Part shown: piece by piece, positions 1 through 8,837 of the stretch
Layout: every line of letters starts with the position of its first letter
Numbering within the stretch: position 1 is the first letter of the stretch
From: an uncultured Lachnospiraceae bacterium
Lineage (GTDB): Bacteria; Bacillota; Clostridia; Lachnospirales; Lachnospiraceae
Length of the DNA stretch: 64,000 nucleotides
Assembly (NCBI GenBank): GCA_910577115.1
Contig: CAJTMC010000010.1
Span: forward strand, 1 to 64,000
Reading direction: 5' to 3'
Position numbers and translations under genes: made by a program
Notes under the pieces: model-generated
Told to the model about the DNA's origin: nothing
Databases searched by the model: none
Seen by the model: the letters and a program-made list of their open reading frames with translations, nothing else

Positions 1-103
1 TAAGTGATAAGACCCCTTGAAGACCACGAGGTAGATAGGGCATGGGTGTAAGTGCAGCAATGTATTAAGCTGAATGCTACTAATAGGTCGAAGGCTTATC
101 CTG
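1..103 (+). rRNA. rrl: 23S ribosomal RNA, 3' end (partial)
   Basis: The first hundred bases match the conserved 3' end of bacterial 23S rRNA: the GATAAGACCCCTTGAAGAC block, GAGGTAGATAGG, GTGTAAG, and the terminal TACTAATAGGTCGAAGGCTT. The gene starts before the window. The 3' end is set at about 101-105 by comparison with the usual ...GGCTTAACC ending; the exact base is not visible without an alignment. Confidence 0.95.
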
Positions 104-105
104 GA

Positions 106-310
106 AGGCAGCCTAAAAAGGAAGGCCTTTAAGGCAGGTATGCTGTAAATAGGATACAGGAGGACAGGATAAAACAGAAAGCATAAAGTTTTTGTGTTCG
201 GTTTTGAGGGAATACCTCTTAATTAGATAATGTTTCGCCAGAGTGGAAAATGTAGTTTTCCGGCAGCTCTGCGAAGCGAATGTCTTTGCTTTGCAAAGCC
301 ATCGATATTT
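106..310 (+). other. 23S-tRNA spacer without 5S rRNA
   Basis: About 205 bases separate the 23S end from tRNA-Asn. The TGTGTTCGGTTTTGAGGGAA stretch (about 193-212) is the kind of spacer usually found after 23S in Clostridia. I searched by eye for the conserved 5S core (CCCATCCCGAACACGG-like, GGGAGACCGCCTGGGA-like) and do not see it. Bases 250-286 can fold: CAGAG pairs with CTCTG around a GGAAAA/TTTTCC stem, followed by a GCGAAGC/GCTTTGC stem. No protein-coding gene is convincing here. Confidence 0.6.
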
Positions 311-382
311 TCCTCGATAGCTCAATGGTAGAGCACTCGGCTGTTAACCGAGTTGTTGTAGGTTCGAGCCCTACTCGGGGAG
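311..382 (+). tRNA. tRNA-Asn (GTT anticodon)
   Basis: A full cloverleaf is visible. The acceptor stem TCCTCGA pairs with TCGGGGA (one G-U), the anticodon loop is CTGTTAA closed by a perfect CTCGG/CCGAG stem, and the T arm carries GGTTCGAGCC. Anticodon GTT reads Asn codons. CCA is not encoded (the bases after the discriminator are CTA), so it must be added after transcription. It lies 3' of the 23S gene and is probably co-transcribed with the rRNA operon. Confidence 0.95.
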
Positions 383-427
383 CTATTTGTATCATAAAAG
401 AAAGATGATATGAATATAATTAAATAT

Positions 428-498
428 GGCGACTTAGCCAAGTGGTAAGGCGTGGGACTGCAACTCCCTGATCATCGGTTCAAATCCGTTAGTCGCCT
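428..498 (+). tRNA. tRNA-Cys (GCA anticodon)
   Basis: The acceptor stem GGCGACT pairs perfectly with AGTCGCC. The anticodon stem GGGA/TCCC holds the loop with anticodon GCA, and the T arm contains GGTTCAAATCC. CCA is not encoded. It lies 45 bases after tRNA-Asn and directly before a strong terminator, so it is the last gene of the rRNA/tRNA transcript. Confidence 0.95.
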
Positions 499-503
499 CT
501 TTG

Positions 504-537
504 AAAAACCCGAAAATATTTATTTTTCGGGTTTTTT
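504..537 (+). terminator. Rho-independent terminator of the rRNA/tRNA transcript
   Basis: AAAACCCGAAAA pairs with TTTTCGGGTTTT around a short AT-rich loop and runs into a T tract. It lies six bases after tRNA-Cys, the expected end of the rrn transcript. Confidence 0.92.
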
Positions 538-604
538 GTTAGATTCGGGTTGTTTTTGATACTATGGTAGAGATGTTATATTTTAAGGTAATGAGAATAA
601 TACT

Positions 605-1552
605 ATGGAAAATTTAATTTTTAGTCTAAATGCCACAATCCCAATATTTCTTGTGATGATTGCAGGTTTTGTATTGAGACGCATTCATATGGTAGATGAC
701 AGTTTTGTAAAAACATTAAATTCTTTTAATTATAAGGTAACACTTCCGGCCTTGCTTGTGGTGGATATTGCGGAGGCAGATTTTTATGTGGTGTGGGATA
801 CAAAATTTGTATTATTTTGTTTTTTGGTGACTTTATGTTGCATTTTGACGATTAGCCTTGTCAGTTATTTTTTTATCAAGGATAAATTGATCAAAGGGGA
901 GTTTATTCAGGCATCTTATCGCGGAAGCGCGGCGGTGCTTGGCGTGGCATTTATGCAGAATATTTATGGGACAAGCGCGATTGCTCCGCTTATGATTTTG
1001 GCAACCGTTCCATTGTACAATGTGGCGGCGGTGGTGATATTGAGCGTTACTTCACCGGAAAGCGGCGGATTTGATAAGGGCAGTTTGAAAAAATCCCTGA
1101 AGGGTATTGCGGCCAATCCGATTATATGGGGTATTTTTATTGGAATGATTCTGTCAGTGGCGAGAATTGAGATGCCGTTGGTTATCAATAAAACGTTACA
1201 TAATTTTTCTGTGCTTGCCACGCCGCTTGCACTGATTGGTTTAGGTGCGGGATTTGAAGGAAAAAAGGCGCTTGCAAAGATGAAGCCTACCATTGCGGGG
1301 ACACTGATTAAGCTCTTTGCAATGCCTGCGGTTTTTCTTCCGCTTGCGGCGACAATGGGTTTTCGGAATGAGAAAATGGTTGCAATCTTGATTATGCTTG
1401 GAGCGCCAACGACGGTGAGTTGTTACATTATGTCAAGAAATATGGGGCATGAAGGTGTGCTTTCGTCAAGCTGTGTGGTATCTACAACTTTTTTAAGTTC
1501 TGTATTTATCACCTTTTGGCTTTATATTTTGAAAAATTACGGACTAATTTAA
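605..1552 (+). CDS. AEC-family permease (auxin efflux carrier family)
   Basis: 315 residues, almost entirely hydrophobic, with about ten membrane segments in two halves around a polar central loop (about residues 150-165). The fold and the PLALIGLGAGFE and LGAPTTVSCYIMSRNMG stretches of the second half fit the AEC family (plant PIN-like; bacterial members move small organic acids such as malate, or amino acids). Length is typical. The ATG follows a weak AAGGTAATGAG site. It stands alone between the tRNA terminator and the CDF exporter. The substrate cannot be told from sequence; a dicarboxylate or amino acid is a guess. Confidence 0.88.
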   Translation: MENLIFSLNATIPIFLVMIAGFVLRRIHMVDDSFVKTLNSFNYKVTLPALLVVDIAEADFYVVWDTKFVLFCFLVTLCCILTISLVSYFFIKDKLIKGEFIQASYRGSAAVLGVAFMQNIYGTSAIAPLMILATVPLYNVAAVVILSVTSPESGGFDKGSLKKSLKGIAANPIIWGIFIGMILSVARIEMPLVINKTLHNFSVLATPLALIGLGAGFEGKKALAKMKPTIAGTLIKLFAMPAVFLPLAATMGFRNEKMVAILIMLGAPTTVSCYIMSRNMGHEGVLSSSCVVSTTFLSSVFITFWLYILKNYGLI

Positions 1553-1813
1553 GCGCCGGCTTATAGTTGCAGCGAACCAAAAATAGTCTACACTCTTCTT
1601 GCAAATTCCATATAAATATAGTAATCTGATAACTGTTCAGGACAGGTGTGCGCATTTACAACTAATATTGCAGTGGTTGATTTGCAGACCGTACGAAAAC
1701 TTAGTAATATCAAGCAGGCTGTGAAGCAGTTTTTGAGTGACTTGATATACATAGCTATAAAGGAATTGACGTGTTATGTATCTGAATGGATAGAAATGGA
1801 GATTTAATTTTAT

Positions 1814-2695
1814 ATGGGAAAAACAGATTTTGAAAAGACGGCGATGCGTGTGTCCTTTGTGAGCATTGCAGTAAATATCATATTATCCGTTTTTAAGCTT
1901 TTGGCGGGTATTTTTGCCGATTCGGCAGCAATGGTAAGCGATGCGGTTCACTCGGCATCGGACGTGTTTAGTACGATTGTAGTAATTATCGGGATTAAGA
2001 TTTCAAGCAAGGCTTCGGATAAAAACCACCCCTACGGGCATGAGCGTTTGGAGTGTGTGGCGGCAATTATTCTTTCCACAATTCTTGCGGTGACGGGACT
2101 CGGGATTGGATATACGGCGCTCATGAAAATCATTTCGGGGGAATATGCCGCGCTTTCGATACCGGGTAGACTGGCGCTTGTGGCGGCGATTGTTTCGATT
2201 GTGATGAAAGAAGGAATGTATTGGTATACGAGAATCAGTGCGAAGCGGATTGAGTCGGGTGCGTTGATGGCAGATGCATGGCATCACCGTTCAGATGCGC
2301 TTTCCTCTGTCGGCGCATTCATTGGTATCGGCGGCGCAATGCTTGGCTTTCCGGTTTTGGATACGGTGGCAAGCATTGTGATATGTTTTTTTATAGAAAA
2401 GGCTGCTTATGACATTTTTAAGGACGCAGTGGATAAAATGGTCGATAAGGCTTGTGATGACGAGCTGGAAGAAGCGCTGAAACAATGTGCGCTTTCGCAG
2501 GAAGGGGTACTGGGTATTGATTTGCTGCGCACAAGAGTGTTCGGCAATAAGATTTATGTAGACATAGAAATAAGCGCTGATGCAAATGAAACATTGAGAG
2601 AAGCACACAGCATAGCGGAAAAAGTCCATGAATCAATTGAGGAGAACTTTACAAAAGTAAAGCATATTATGGTGCATGTGAATCCGATTGAGTAA
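1814..2695 (+). CDS. Cation diffusion facilitator (CDF) family metal exporter
   Basis: 293 residues with six predicted membrane helices and a cytoplasmic C-terminal domain (from about residue 205). Helix 2 carries HSASD and helix 5 HHRSD, the paired HxxxD metal-binding motifs of CDF antiporters; an HD/HD pair is usual for zinc-type members. HPYGHERLE between helices 2 and 3 is a family signature. It would export Zn2+ or a related divalent metal in exchange for protons. GGAG lies about a dozen bases before ATG, a loose fit. The last 29 bases overlap the convergent DUF402 gene. Confidence 0.9.
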   Translation: MGKTDFEKTAMRVSFVSIAVNIILSVFKLLAGIFADSAAMVSDAVHSASDVFSTIVVIIGIKISSKASDKNHPYGHERLECVAAIILSTILAVTGLGIGYTALMKIISGEYAALSIPGRLALVAAIVSIVMKEGMYWYTRISAKRIESGALMADAWHHRSDALSSVGAFIGIGGAMLGFPVLDTVASIVICFFIEKAAYDIFKDAVDKMVDKACDDELEEALKQCALSQEGVLGIDLLRTRVFGNKIYVDIEISADANETLREAHSIAEKVHESIEENFTKVKHIMVHVNPIE

Positions 2696-3185
2696 TCTGG
2701 TCGTCTTCTTTCACCCATTTGTCAACATAGGAAGACAGCGTGTCGAACTTATCTTCATAGATGAAATCCAAGAGCTTGCCGAGTCTGGATAATGCCTGAG
2801 TGACGGTTTCCGGACTGCAAAGCTCTTTTTTTAATGCAACGGCAAGCTCGTCGATATCGAGTACTTTGACATATCCGTCAGGATAAATCACGACGTCCGC
2901 CAACAAGTCTGTGACGACCAGCGCATTTTCGCTTTCGTTGTAAGCGTAGTCTACAATATCGCAGTACCAGTACAACAGAGAGTGGTCTTCGCGATAGAAT
3001 TTGCTTACTTTGTATCCGGATTTTAAAAAGTAACAGGAATACCCATGATGAAAATCACGCCTGGGTTTTAACGTTTTCCATTTTGTGACGATGATTTCAT
3101 CGTTTGATTCTAAAATAACATCATCTTTTAGCAGGATACATTCATTGGGAATAATGCGTTTTCGGTAAATTTTCATATTTTCCAT
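2667..3185 (-). CDS. DUF402 domain protein
   Basis: 172 residues, reverse strand. The central part (RVYY-like YCDIVDYAYNE, then VVTDLLADVVIYPDGYVKVLDIDEL) is the DUF402 pattern of short acidic beta strands that binds divalent metal and acts on nucleotides in characterised relatives (nucleoside di/triphosphatases, for example Ntdp/SC4828-type). Whether this one is an NDP/NTP phosphatase is inference. The 3' end overlaps the CDF gene tail to tail, and no terminator separates them. A second in-frame ATG three codons in is an alternative start. Confidence 0.85.
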   Translation of the reverse strand: MENMKIYRKRIIPNECILLKDDVILESNDEIIVTKWKTLKPRRDFHHGYSCYFLKSGYKVSKFYREDHSLLYWYCDIVDYAYNESENALVVTDLLADVVIYPDGYVKVLDIDELAVALKKELCSPETVTQALSRLGKLLDFIYEDKFDTLSSYVDKWVKEDDQITQSDSHAP

Positions 3186-3374
3186 ATTGTAATACCCATA
3201 CTCAATCTGAGTATACCTTTCTCAATAATCTGCGAGCGGTTATTTTTTCTATTCTAACCTTTTTTGGGACTGTATTCAATAGATTTTTTTGCGTTAAATA
3301 ATTAACATAATAAGTAGCATAATAAAGATATAAGCAGAAAACGGAATAAATAGAACAAAAAAACTGACATTTAC

Positions 3375-3403
3375 TAGACAGAAATGGTAATTTTTTGTAT
3401 AAT
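3375..3403 (+). promoter_or_regulatory. Sigma-A promoter of the ATP synthase operon
   Basis: TAGACA at 3375-3380 and TATAAT at 3398-3403 are separated by exactly 17 bases. This lies about 60 bases before the atpZ start in an AT-rich gap after the DUF402 gene on the other strand. The remaining bases between 3186 and 3374 show no gene. Confidence 0.75.
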
Positions 3404-3465
3404 TATTTAAGGTAATTTAAAGATTGGACATTTTATCAGCATCAAAGGCATATGGAGGCATACAA

Positions 3466-3735
3466 ATGGGAAGAAATAAAAAGTATAAAAGGTCAGTATA
3501 CCAATCGCTGGCAGTAATTACCCAATTTGGCATCAATATGCTTGTTCCAATCTTTTTATGCTCGTTCGCAGGGCTGTATTTGGATCGGAAATTCGGCACT
3601 GTGTATTGGTTTGTTTTATTGTTCTTTGTCGGGGCGCTTGCAGGGTTTCGAAATATTTTTATATTGGCAAAGAAAATTTATGAGGGAGACAGTTCAGATG
3701 AAGACAGGCATCAGCAGACTAAAAGAAATAAATAG
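3466..3735 (+). CDS. atpZ: AtpZ/AtpI-family small membrane protein of the ATP synthase operon
   Basis: 89 residues: a basic N-terminus (MGRNKKYKR), then two membrane helices with a short turn, the layout of the AtpZ family. Relatives sit first in F-ATPase operons and are linked to c-ring assembly or Mg2+ supply. I chose the ATG at 3466 because GGAGG lies ten bases upstream; an in-frame TTG at 3424 has no good site. The 3' end overlaps the next gene by 38 bases, indicating translational coupling. Confidence 0.82.
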   Translation: MGRNKKYKRSVYQSLAVITQFGINMLVPIFLCSFAGLYLDRKFGTVYWFVLLFFVGALAGFRNIFILAKKIYEGDSSDEDRHQQTKRNK

Positions 3736-4150
3736 CGCATTGCCGGGATTGCTTTTCGGTATTGTCATATTTGGTGTGCTCTGTCAGATTGTGGGCGTTT
3801 TTCTTGTAGATGATAGGGCAGACTTCAGTATCGGACTTTGGATTGGGGTCGGTACTGCAATATTTATGGCTTTTCACATGGCAGTTTCTTTGAACATGAC
3901 AGTGGAGAGAGATGTAAAGGGGGCGCAGGCGGCAGCAACAAGACAAAATATTATCAGATACCTTGTGGTAGTGATCGTATTTGCGATATTGATGGTGACG
4001 GGGATTGGCAATCCGTTAGCTGCATTTGCGGGAGTTATGGGATTAAAGCTTTCCGCTTATGCACAGCCAATACTCTCAAAAAAGATTCGCGCCGCAGACA
4101 ACACGGGTGAGTGTGTCAGTGACGAGATTCTAAACGGAAAAACTGAATAA
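3698..4150 (+). CDS. atpI: ATP synthase subunit I-like membrane protein
   Basis: 150 residues with four membrane helices in two hairpins (about residues 15-35, 45-65, 88-106, 108-125) and a charged C-terminal tail. Position before atpB and topology match the ATP synthase I family, a c-ring assembly factor. ATG at 3698 follows GAGGGA; upstream in-frame codons lie inside atpZ in another frame. The gene overlaps atpZ by 38 bases. Family identity is based on context and hydropathy rather than a sharp motif. Confidence 0.75.
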   Translation: MKTGISRLKEINSALPGLLFGIVIFGVLCQIVGVFLVDDRADFSIGLWIGVGTAIFMAFHMAVSLNMTVERDVKGAQAAATRQNIIRYLVVVIVFAILMVTGIGNPLAAFAGVMGLKLSAYAQPILSKKIRAADNTGECVSDEILNGKTE

Positions 4151-4188
4151 GGAAAATGGAAATTATTATGAAATGAGGAGGTGAGTGT

Positions 4189-4905
4189 ATGGGAGCAGAG
4201 CTTTTGTTATCCGGCGCTGATGACATTGATTTTATGATACATGGCGTGTTCCAGTATGAACTGTTTGGTCAGACGCTTTGGATAACAACGACGCATGTAT
4301 GCCTTTTTATCGTGATGGCAATTATCATCATCTTTTGCCTGTGTGCGAACAGGGCAGTGAAACATGCAACGGAGGTTCCCGGGACTTTCCAGAACGTCGT
4401 AGAGCTTGTGGTCGAGATGCTTGATAACATGATTAAGGGCGTTATGGGAAAGAACGCGGCGCCGTTTGCTAATTATATCGGTACGCTGTTTATCTTTATC
4501 CTGCTGAGCAACATCTCAGGTCTGTTCGGTTTAAGACCGCCGACGGCAGACTACGGTGTTACATTTGCGCTTGGTATCATAACGTTTACCTTGATTACCT
4601 TCAACAAGTTTAAGTATCAGAAGGTCAGCGGTGTAATTAAGGGACTCTGTGATCCTTGGCCGATTTGGGCGCCGATCAACGTGATTGGTGATATTGCGGT
4701 TCCCATTTCCCTGTCACTTCGTTTGTTTGCAAACGTTCTGTCAGGAACAGTAATGATGGCGTTGCTTTATGGTCTGCTTGGCTTTATCGCTACGGCCTGG
4801 CCTGCGGCACTGCATGTATACTTTGATTTGTTCTCGGGAGCAATTCAGACATACGTATTTGCAATGCTGACAATGACGTACATTAACAACGCAATTGAAG
4901 GGTAA
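4189..4905 (+). CDS. atpB: F0F1 ATP synthase subunit a
   Basis: 238 residues, five to six membrane helices. The conserved helix with the essential arginine is clear (SLSLRLFANVLSGTVMM), as are the PLSGLFGLRPPTADYGVT-like region and the C-terminal helix ending FAMLTMTYINNAI. This stator subunit forms the ion half-channels against the c-ring. GAGGTGAGTGT precedes ATG. The gene follows the atpI-like gene by 38 bases. The sodium signature in the c subunit suggests that this subunit conducts Na+. Confidence 0.97.
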   Translation: MGAELLLSGADDIDFMIHGVFQYELFGQTLWITTTHVCLFIVMAIIIIFCLCANRAVKHATEVPGTFQNVVELVVEMLDNMIKGVMGKNAAPFANYIGTLFIFILLSNISGLFGLRPPTADYGVTFALGIITFTLITFNKFKYQKVSGVIKGLCDPWPIWAPINVIGDIAVPISLSLRLFANVLSGTVMMALLYGLLGFIATAWPAALHVYFDLFSGAIQTYVFAMLTMTYINNAIEG

Positions 4906-4963
4906 AAAACGAAAAGAAATGCTTGTAATTCAATATTTATAATAATCTAGGAGGAAAACAATT

Positions 4964-5218
4964 ATGGAATTTAATTCAAACTTTATATTAGGTTGCTCAG
5001 CAATCGGTGCAGGTCTTGCGGTTATCGCAGGTATCGGACCTGGTGTAGGACAGGGTATCGCAGCAGGACATGCAGCAGCAGCAGTTGGCAGAAATCCGGG
5101 CGCAAAGTCAGACGTAACTTCAACGATGTTACTTGGACAGGCCGTTGCCGAGACAACAGGTCTTTACGGTTTGCTCGTTGCGATGCTGTTATTGTTCGTA
5201 AAACCTTTAGTACCTTAA
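4964..5218 (+). CDS. atpE: F0F1 ATP synthase subunit c, sodium-type binding residues
   Basis: 84 residues, two helices joined by the polar loop RNPGAK. The ion-carrying carboxylate is Glu63 in AETTGLYG. Gln30 in helix 1 and Val61, Thr64, Thr65 and Tyr68 in helix 2 stand at the positions that bind sodium in the Ilyobacter and Acetobacterium rings (Gln32, Val63, Ser66, Thr67, Tyr70 in Ilyobacter numbering); only Ser66 is changed, to Thr. A Na+-translocating enzyme is therefore likely, though not proven. AGGAGG lies eight bases before ATG. Confidence 0.97.
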   Translation: MEFNSNFILGCSAIGAGLAVIAGIGPGVGQGIAAGHAAAAVGRNPGAKSDVTSTMLLGQAVAETTGLYGLLVAMLLLFVKPLVP

Positions 5219-5341
5219 TTCGCAGGATTTGCGATGTTAACTTTAGTGCGCTATATGGCGTGTAAATGAAAAGAAGGCGTGAATCATTTCAGTGTGCATT
5301 TTATGATTTGCGCAGTAAATCAGAAAGGAGGTACAAAGGGT

Positions 5342-5884
5342 ATGATACTCGCTACCGAAACAGAGGGATTAAGCCGTTTGTTTGACTTGGATTTACAACT
5401 CCTTGCAGACGCGGTGCTTATGATTATCGCGATGTTTGTTCTGTTCTTAGTGGCATCTCATTTTCTGTTTAATCCCGTGAGGAAAATGCTTGCTGACAGA
5501 CAGGCGAAGATCAAAGGCGAATTGGATCAGGCAGCACAGGATCAGAAGTCAGCAGCCGAGACACGCGCCCTCTATGAAGAAAAGCTGAATCAGGTAGGAA
5601 AAGAGGCAGAGGAAATCTTAGCCGATGCGCGTAAGCGCGGTATGGAAAACGAAGCAAGGATTGTTGCAGATGCAAAGGCGGAAGCAGCCAGAATTGTGGA
5701 GAGAGCCAAGAAGGAAGCGGAGCTTGAAAAGCAGAAGATGGCTGACGAGGTAAAACGCGAAATGGTTGCAGTTGCTTCTATTATGGCAGCCCGAATTGTA
5801 CAGGCTAATATTGACACAAATGCCCAGCATGAACTCATTGATAAGACATTGAAAGAAATAGGTGATAGCACATGGCTAAGCTAG
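5342..5884 (+). CDS. atpF: F0F1 ATP synthase subunit b
   Basis: 180 residues: one N-terminal membrane helix (about residues 22-42), then a long charged, alanine-rich coiled coil from about 50 to 165. It is the peripheral stalk that ties F1 to subunit a. I chose the ATG at 5342 because AGAAAGGAGG sits just before it; an in-frame upstream start at 5279 would add an unlikely leader. The end overlaps atpH by 13 bases. Confidence 0.95.
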   Translation: MILATETEGLSRLFDLDLQLLADAVLMIIAMFVLFLVASHFLFNPVRKMLADRQAKIKGELDQAAQDQKSAAETRALYEEKLNQVGKEAEEILADARKRGMENEARIVADAKAEAARIVERAKKEAELEKQKMADEVKREMVAVASIMAARIVQANIDTNAQHELIDKTLKEIGDSTWLS

Positions 5885-6417
5885 TGTCCAAGACTTATGC
5901 CCAGGCGTTGTTTGAACTTGCCGTTGAAGAAAACAAGACCGCACCCTTTATGGGGGAGGCGGCAGGACTTCTCGAGGTAATCCGTACCAATGCGGAGTTC
6001 GGACAGTTCATGAACCATCCCAAAATCCAAAAAGAGGATAAGCTGCAGGTGGTGAAGAATGTGTTTGAGAATCAAATCAGCAAAGAGCTGGTTGGATTTC
6101 TTGTAACGATTGTCGAGAAAGACCGATACACCGAGATTGAGGAGATACTGAGCGAATTTATCGCGGCGGTAAAAGAATATAACAATATCGGAACGGCTTA
6201 TGTCACAACGGCGATAGCATTAGAAAATAAAGAAAAACAGGATATTGAGAGTCGTTTACTTGCTACTACCAAATACGAGACTATCGAGTGCGTCTATGAT
6301 GTGGACGAGAGCCTGATAGGCGGTATGGTTATCAAAATGGGTGACAGGGTTGTGGACAGCAGTATTCGGACAAAGTTGGATAAATTGCAGCGTGAACTGC
6401 TTGCAATTCAACTGTAA
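5872..6417 (+). CDS. atpH: F0F1 ATP synthase subunit delta
   Basis: 181 residues, the usual length. The N-terminal helical domain (SKTYAQALFELA at the start) and the C-terminal IGGMVIKMGDRVVDSSIRTKL stretch are diagnostic of the delta/OSCP family, which caps the F1 head and joins it to the b stalk. The start lies inside the end of atpF, so the two are translationally coupled. Confidence 0.96.
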   Translation: MAKLVSKTYAQALFELAVEENKTAPFMGEAAGLLEVIRTNAEFGQFMNHPKIQKEDKLQVVKNVFENQISKELVGFLVTIVEKDRYTEIEEILSEFIAAVKEYNNIGTAYVTTAIALENKEKQDIESRLLATTKYETIECVYDVDESLIGGMVIKMGDRVVDSSIRTKLDKLQRELLAIQL

Positions 6418-6453
6418 TTAACAAAAAATATAATAGAAAGGTGCAGATCCATT

Positions 6454-7959
6454 ATGAATTTAAGACCAGAAGAAATCAGTTCTGTGATTAAGGATCAGAT
6501 CAAGAGATATGCCTCTGATTTGGAAGTATCGGAAGTCGGTACGGTTATTCAAGTGGCAGATGGTATTGCACGTGTACATGGACTGGAAAAGGCAATGCAG
6601 GGCGAGCTTCTTGAGTTCCCCGGCGAGGTTTACGGCATGGTCATGAACCTTGAGGAGGACAATGTAGGTGCCGTTTTGCTTGGAAGCTCCAAGAACATCA
6701 ATGAAGGTGATACCGTAAAGACGACGAACCGCGTTGTGGAAGTTCCCGTAGGCGATGCAATGCTTGGTCGTGTCGTAAATGCTCTTGGTCAGCCGATTGA
6801 CGGCAAAGGTCCTATCGCGACTACCAAATATCGTCAGATTGAACGAGTAGCATCAGGTGTTATTACGAGAAAGTCAGTTGACACACCGCTTCAGACAGGT
6901 ATCAAGGCGATTGACGCAATGGTTCCTATCGGAAGAGGACAGCGTGAGTTGATTATCGGTGACAGGCAGACAGGTAAGACTGCGATTGCCATTGATACGA
7001 TTATCAACCAAAAAGGACAGAATGTAAAATGTATCTATGTTGCGATCGGTCAGAAGGCATCTACCGTAGCAAGCATTGTTAAGACATTAGAGGAGTTCGG
7101 TGCTATGGCGTACACCACAATCGTAGCATCAACTGCCAGCGAACTTGCACCATTGCAGTACATTGCACCATATGCGGGCTGCGCGATTGGTGAGGAATGG
7201 ATGGAGAACAGCGAGGACGTGCTTGTCATTTATGATGACCTGAGTAAGCATGCGACGGCATACCGTACACTTTCCTTGCTCTTAAAGCGTCCGCCCGGGC
7301 GTGAGGCTTATCCCGGAGACGTATTCTATCTCCACTCAAGACTGCTTGAGAGGGCTGCGCGTATGAGCGACGAGTATGGTGGAGGTTCCCTGACTGCGCT
7401 TCCGATTATCGAGACACAGGCAGGCGATGTTTCCGCATATATTCCGACAAATGTTATTTCTATTACAGATGGTCAGATTTACCTTGAGACAGAGATGTTC
7501 AACTCAGGTTTCAGACCTGCCGTAAACGCAGGACTTTCCGTTTCCCGAGTTGGTGGTTCCGCTCAGATTAAGGCGATGAAGAAGATTGCAGGACCGATTC
7601 GTGTGGAGCTTGCGCAGTATCGGGAGCTTGCTTCGTTTGCACAATTTGGTTCCGACCTTGATCCGGATACAAAGGAAAGACTTGAGCAGGGTGCAAGAAT
7701 CAAGGAAATCTTAAAGCAGCCGCAGTATAAGCCGATGCCTGTTGAGTATCAGGTTATCATTCTCTATGTGGCGACAAAGAAGTATTTGCTTGATGTGCCT
7801 GTAAGCGATATTACAAGATTTGAGTCAGAGCTCTTTGAGTTCCTTGATACAAAGTATCCGCAGGTTCCGAAGGCAATCAGGGAGACACAGGTCATTTCGG
7901 ATGAAACTGAGAAAACGCTTATTGCAGCGATTGAAGAGTTTAAAGGACGCTTCAAGTAG
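6454..7959 (+). CDS. atpA: F0F1 ATP synthase subunit alpha
   Basis: 501 residues, full length. The order is a beta-barrel N-terminal domain, the P-loop GDRQTGKT at residues 169-176, and the alpha-specific VSRVGGSAQ region followed by the helical C-terminal domain. It forms the non-catalytic nucleotide sites of the F1 hexamer. GAAAGGTGCAG precedes ATG. It is the fifth structural subunit gene in the canonical order B-E-F-H-A-G-D-C. Confidence 0.98.
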   Translation: MNLRPEEISSVIKDQIKRYASDLEVSEVGTVIQVADGIARVHGLEKAMQGELLEFPGEVYGMVMNLEEDNVGAVLLGSSKNINEGDTVKTTNRVVEVPVGDAMLGRVVNALGQPIDGKGPIATTKYRQIERVASGVITRKSVDTPLQTGIKAIDAMVPIGRGQRELIIGDRQTGKTAIAIDTIINQKGQNVKCIYVAIGQKASTVASIVKTLEEFGAMAYTTIVASTASELAPLQYIAPYAGCAIGEEWMENSEDVLVIYDDLSKHATAYRTLSLLLKRPPGREAYPGDVFYLHSRLLERAARMSDEYGGGSLTALPIIETQAGDVSAYIPTNVISITDGQIYLETEMFNSGFRPAVNAGLSVSRVGGSAQIKAMKKIAGPIRVELAQYRELASFAQFGSDLDPDTKERLEQGARIKEILKQPQYKPMPVEYQVIILYVATKKYLLDVPVSDITRFESELFEFLDTKYPQVPKAIRETQVISDETEKTLIAAIEEFKGRFK

Positions 7960-7982
7960 AGAGAATAGGGGGACTGAATAGT

Positions 7983-8834
7983 ATGGCCTCAATGAGAGAC
8001 ATAAAAAGGCGTAAGAGCTCCGTACAGAGTACGCAGCAGATTACAAAGGCCATGAAGCTTGTTTCCACCGTCAAACTGCAAAGGGCTAAGGGACGTGCAG
8101 AGAAGTCTAAGACGTATTTTAACTGCATGTATGATACGGTGGTTTCCATGCTTTCGAAAGCAGGAGATATCAATCATCCGTTCTTGAAGCAGAATCCTTC
8201 CCCGAAGAAGGCTGTGATTGTGATTACAGGTAACAGGGGACTTGCAGGTGGTTATAATTCCAACATCATTAAGCTCGTAAGAGACAATGACTGGAATAAG
8301 GATGACTTGATTATTTATCCGATCGGAAGTAAGGGAAGGGACACGTTTGCAAGGCTTGGCTATGCGATGGGGAATGACTACTCATCAGCGATTGAAGAGC
8401 CTGTCTATGCAGATGCGATGGCAATCAGTAATCAAGTGCTCAGCGATTTCGCGAGCGGAAAGGTAGGCGAGATTTATATCGTTTATACCGGATTTAAGAA
8501 TACTGTGACGCATATACCGACCCGGTTAAAGCTGCTTCCGATTAAGATTGAGGACGAGCGCAGTGATGACGATAAGGCAGTGTTGGATTTTGAGCCTGAG
8601 ACGGAGGAAGCCATCGATTTGATTATTCCGAAGTATATTACAAGTTTGATATATGGGGCGATGATCGAGGCTGTGGCGAGTGAAAACGGCGCCAGAATGC
8701 AAGCGATGGACAATGCAACCAGCAATGCGGAAGAGATGATTTCGAGTCTGTCACTGCTCTACAACAGAGCACGTCAGAGCGCTATCACTCAGGAATTAAC
8801 AGAAATTATTGCGGGTGCTCAGGCAATATCATGA
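7983..8834 (+). CDS. atpG: F0F1 ATP synthase subunit gamma
   Basis: 283 residues. The N-terminal helix begins MRDIKRRKSSVQSTQQITKAMKLVS and the C-terminal helix contains NATSNAEEMI followed by ARQSAITQELTEI; these pair as the central coiled-coil shaft of the rotor. Length is normal. It lies 23 bases after atpA with GGGGGACT as ribosome site, and 127 bases before atpD, an unusually long gap for this operon. Confidence 0.97.
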   Translation: MASMRDIKRRKSSVQSTQQITKAMKLVSTVKLQRAKGRAEKSKTYFNCMYDTVVSMLSKAGDINHPFLKQNPSPKKAVIVITGNRGLAGGYNSNIIKLVRDNDWNKDDLIIYPIGSKGRDTFARLGYAMGNDYSSAIEEPVYADAMAISNQVLSDFASGKVGEIYIVYTGFKNTVTHIPTRLKLLPIKIEDERSDDDKAVLDFEPETEEAIDLIIPKYITSLIYGAMIEAVASENGARMQAMDNATSNAEEMISSLSLLYNRARQSAITQELTEIIAGAQAIS

Positions 8835-8837
8835 GGG

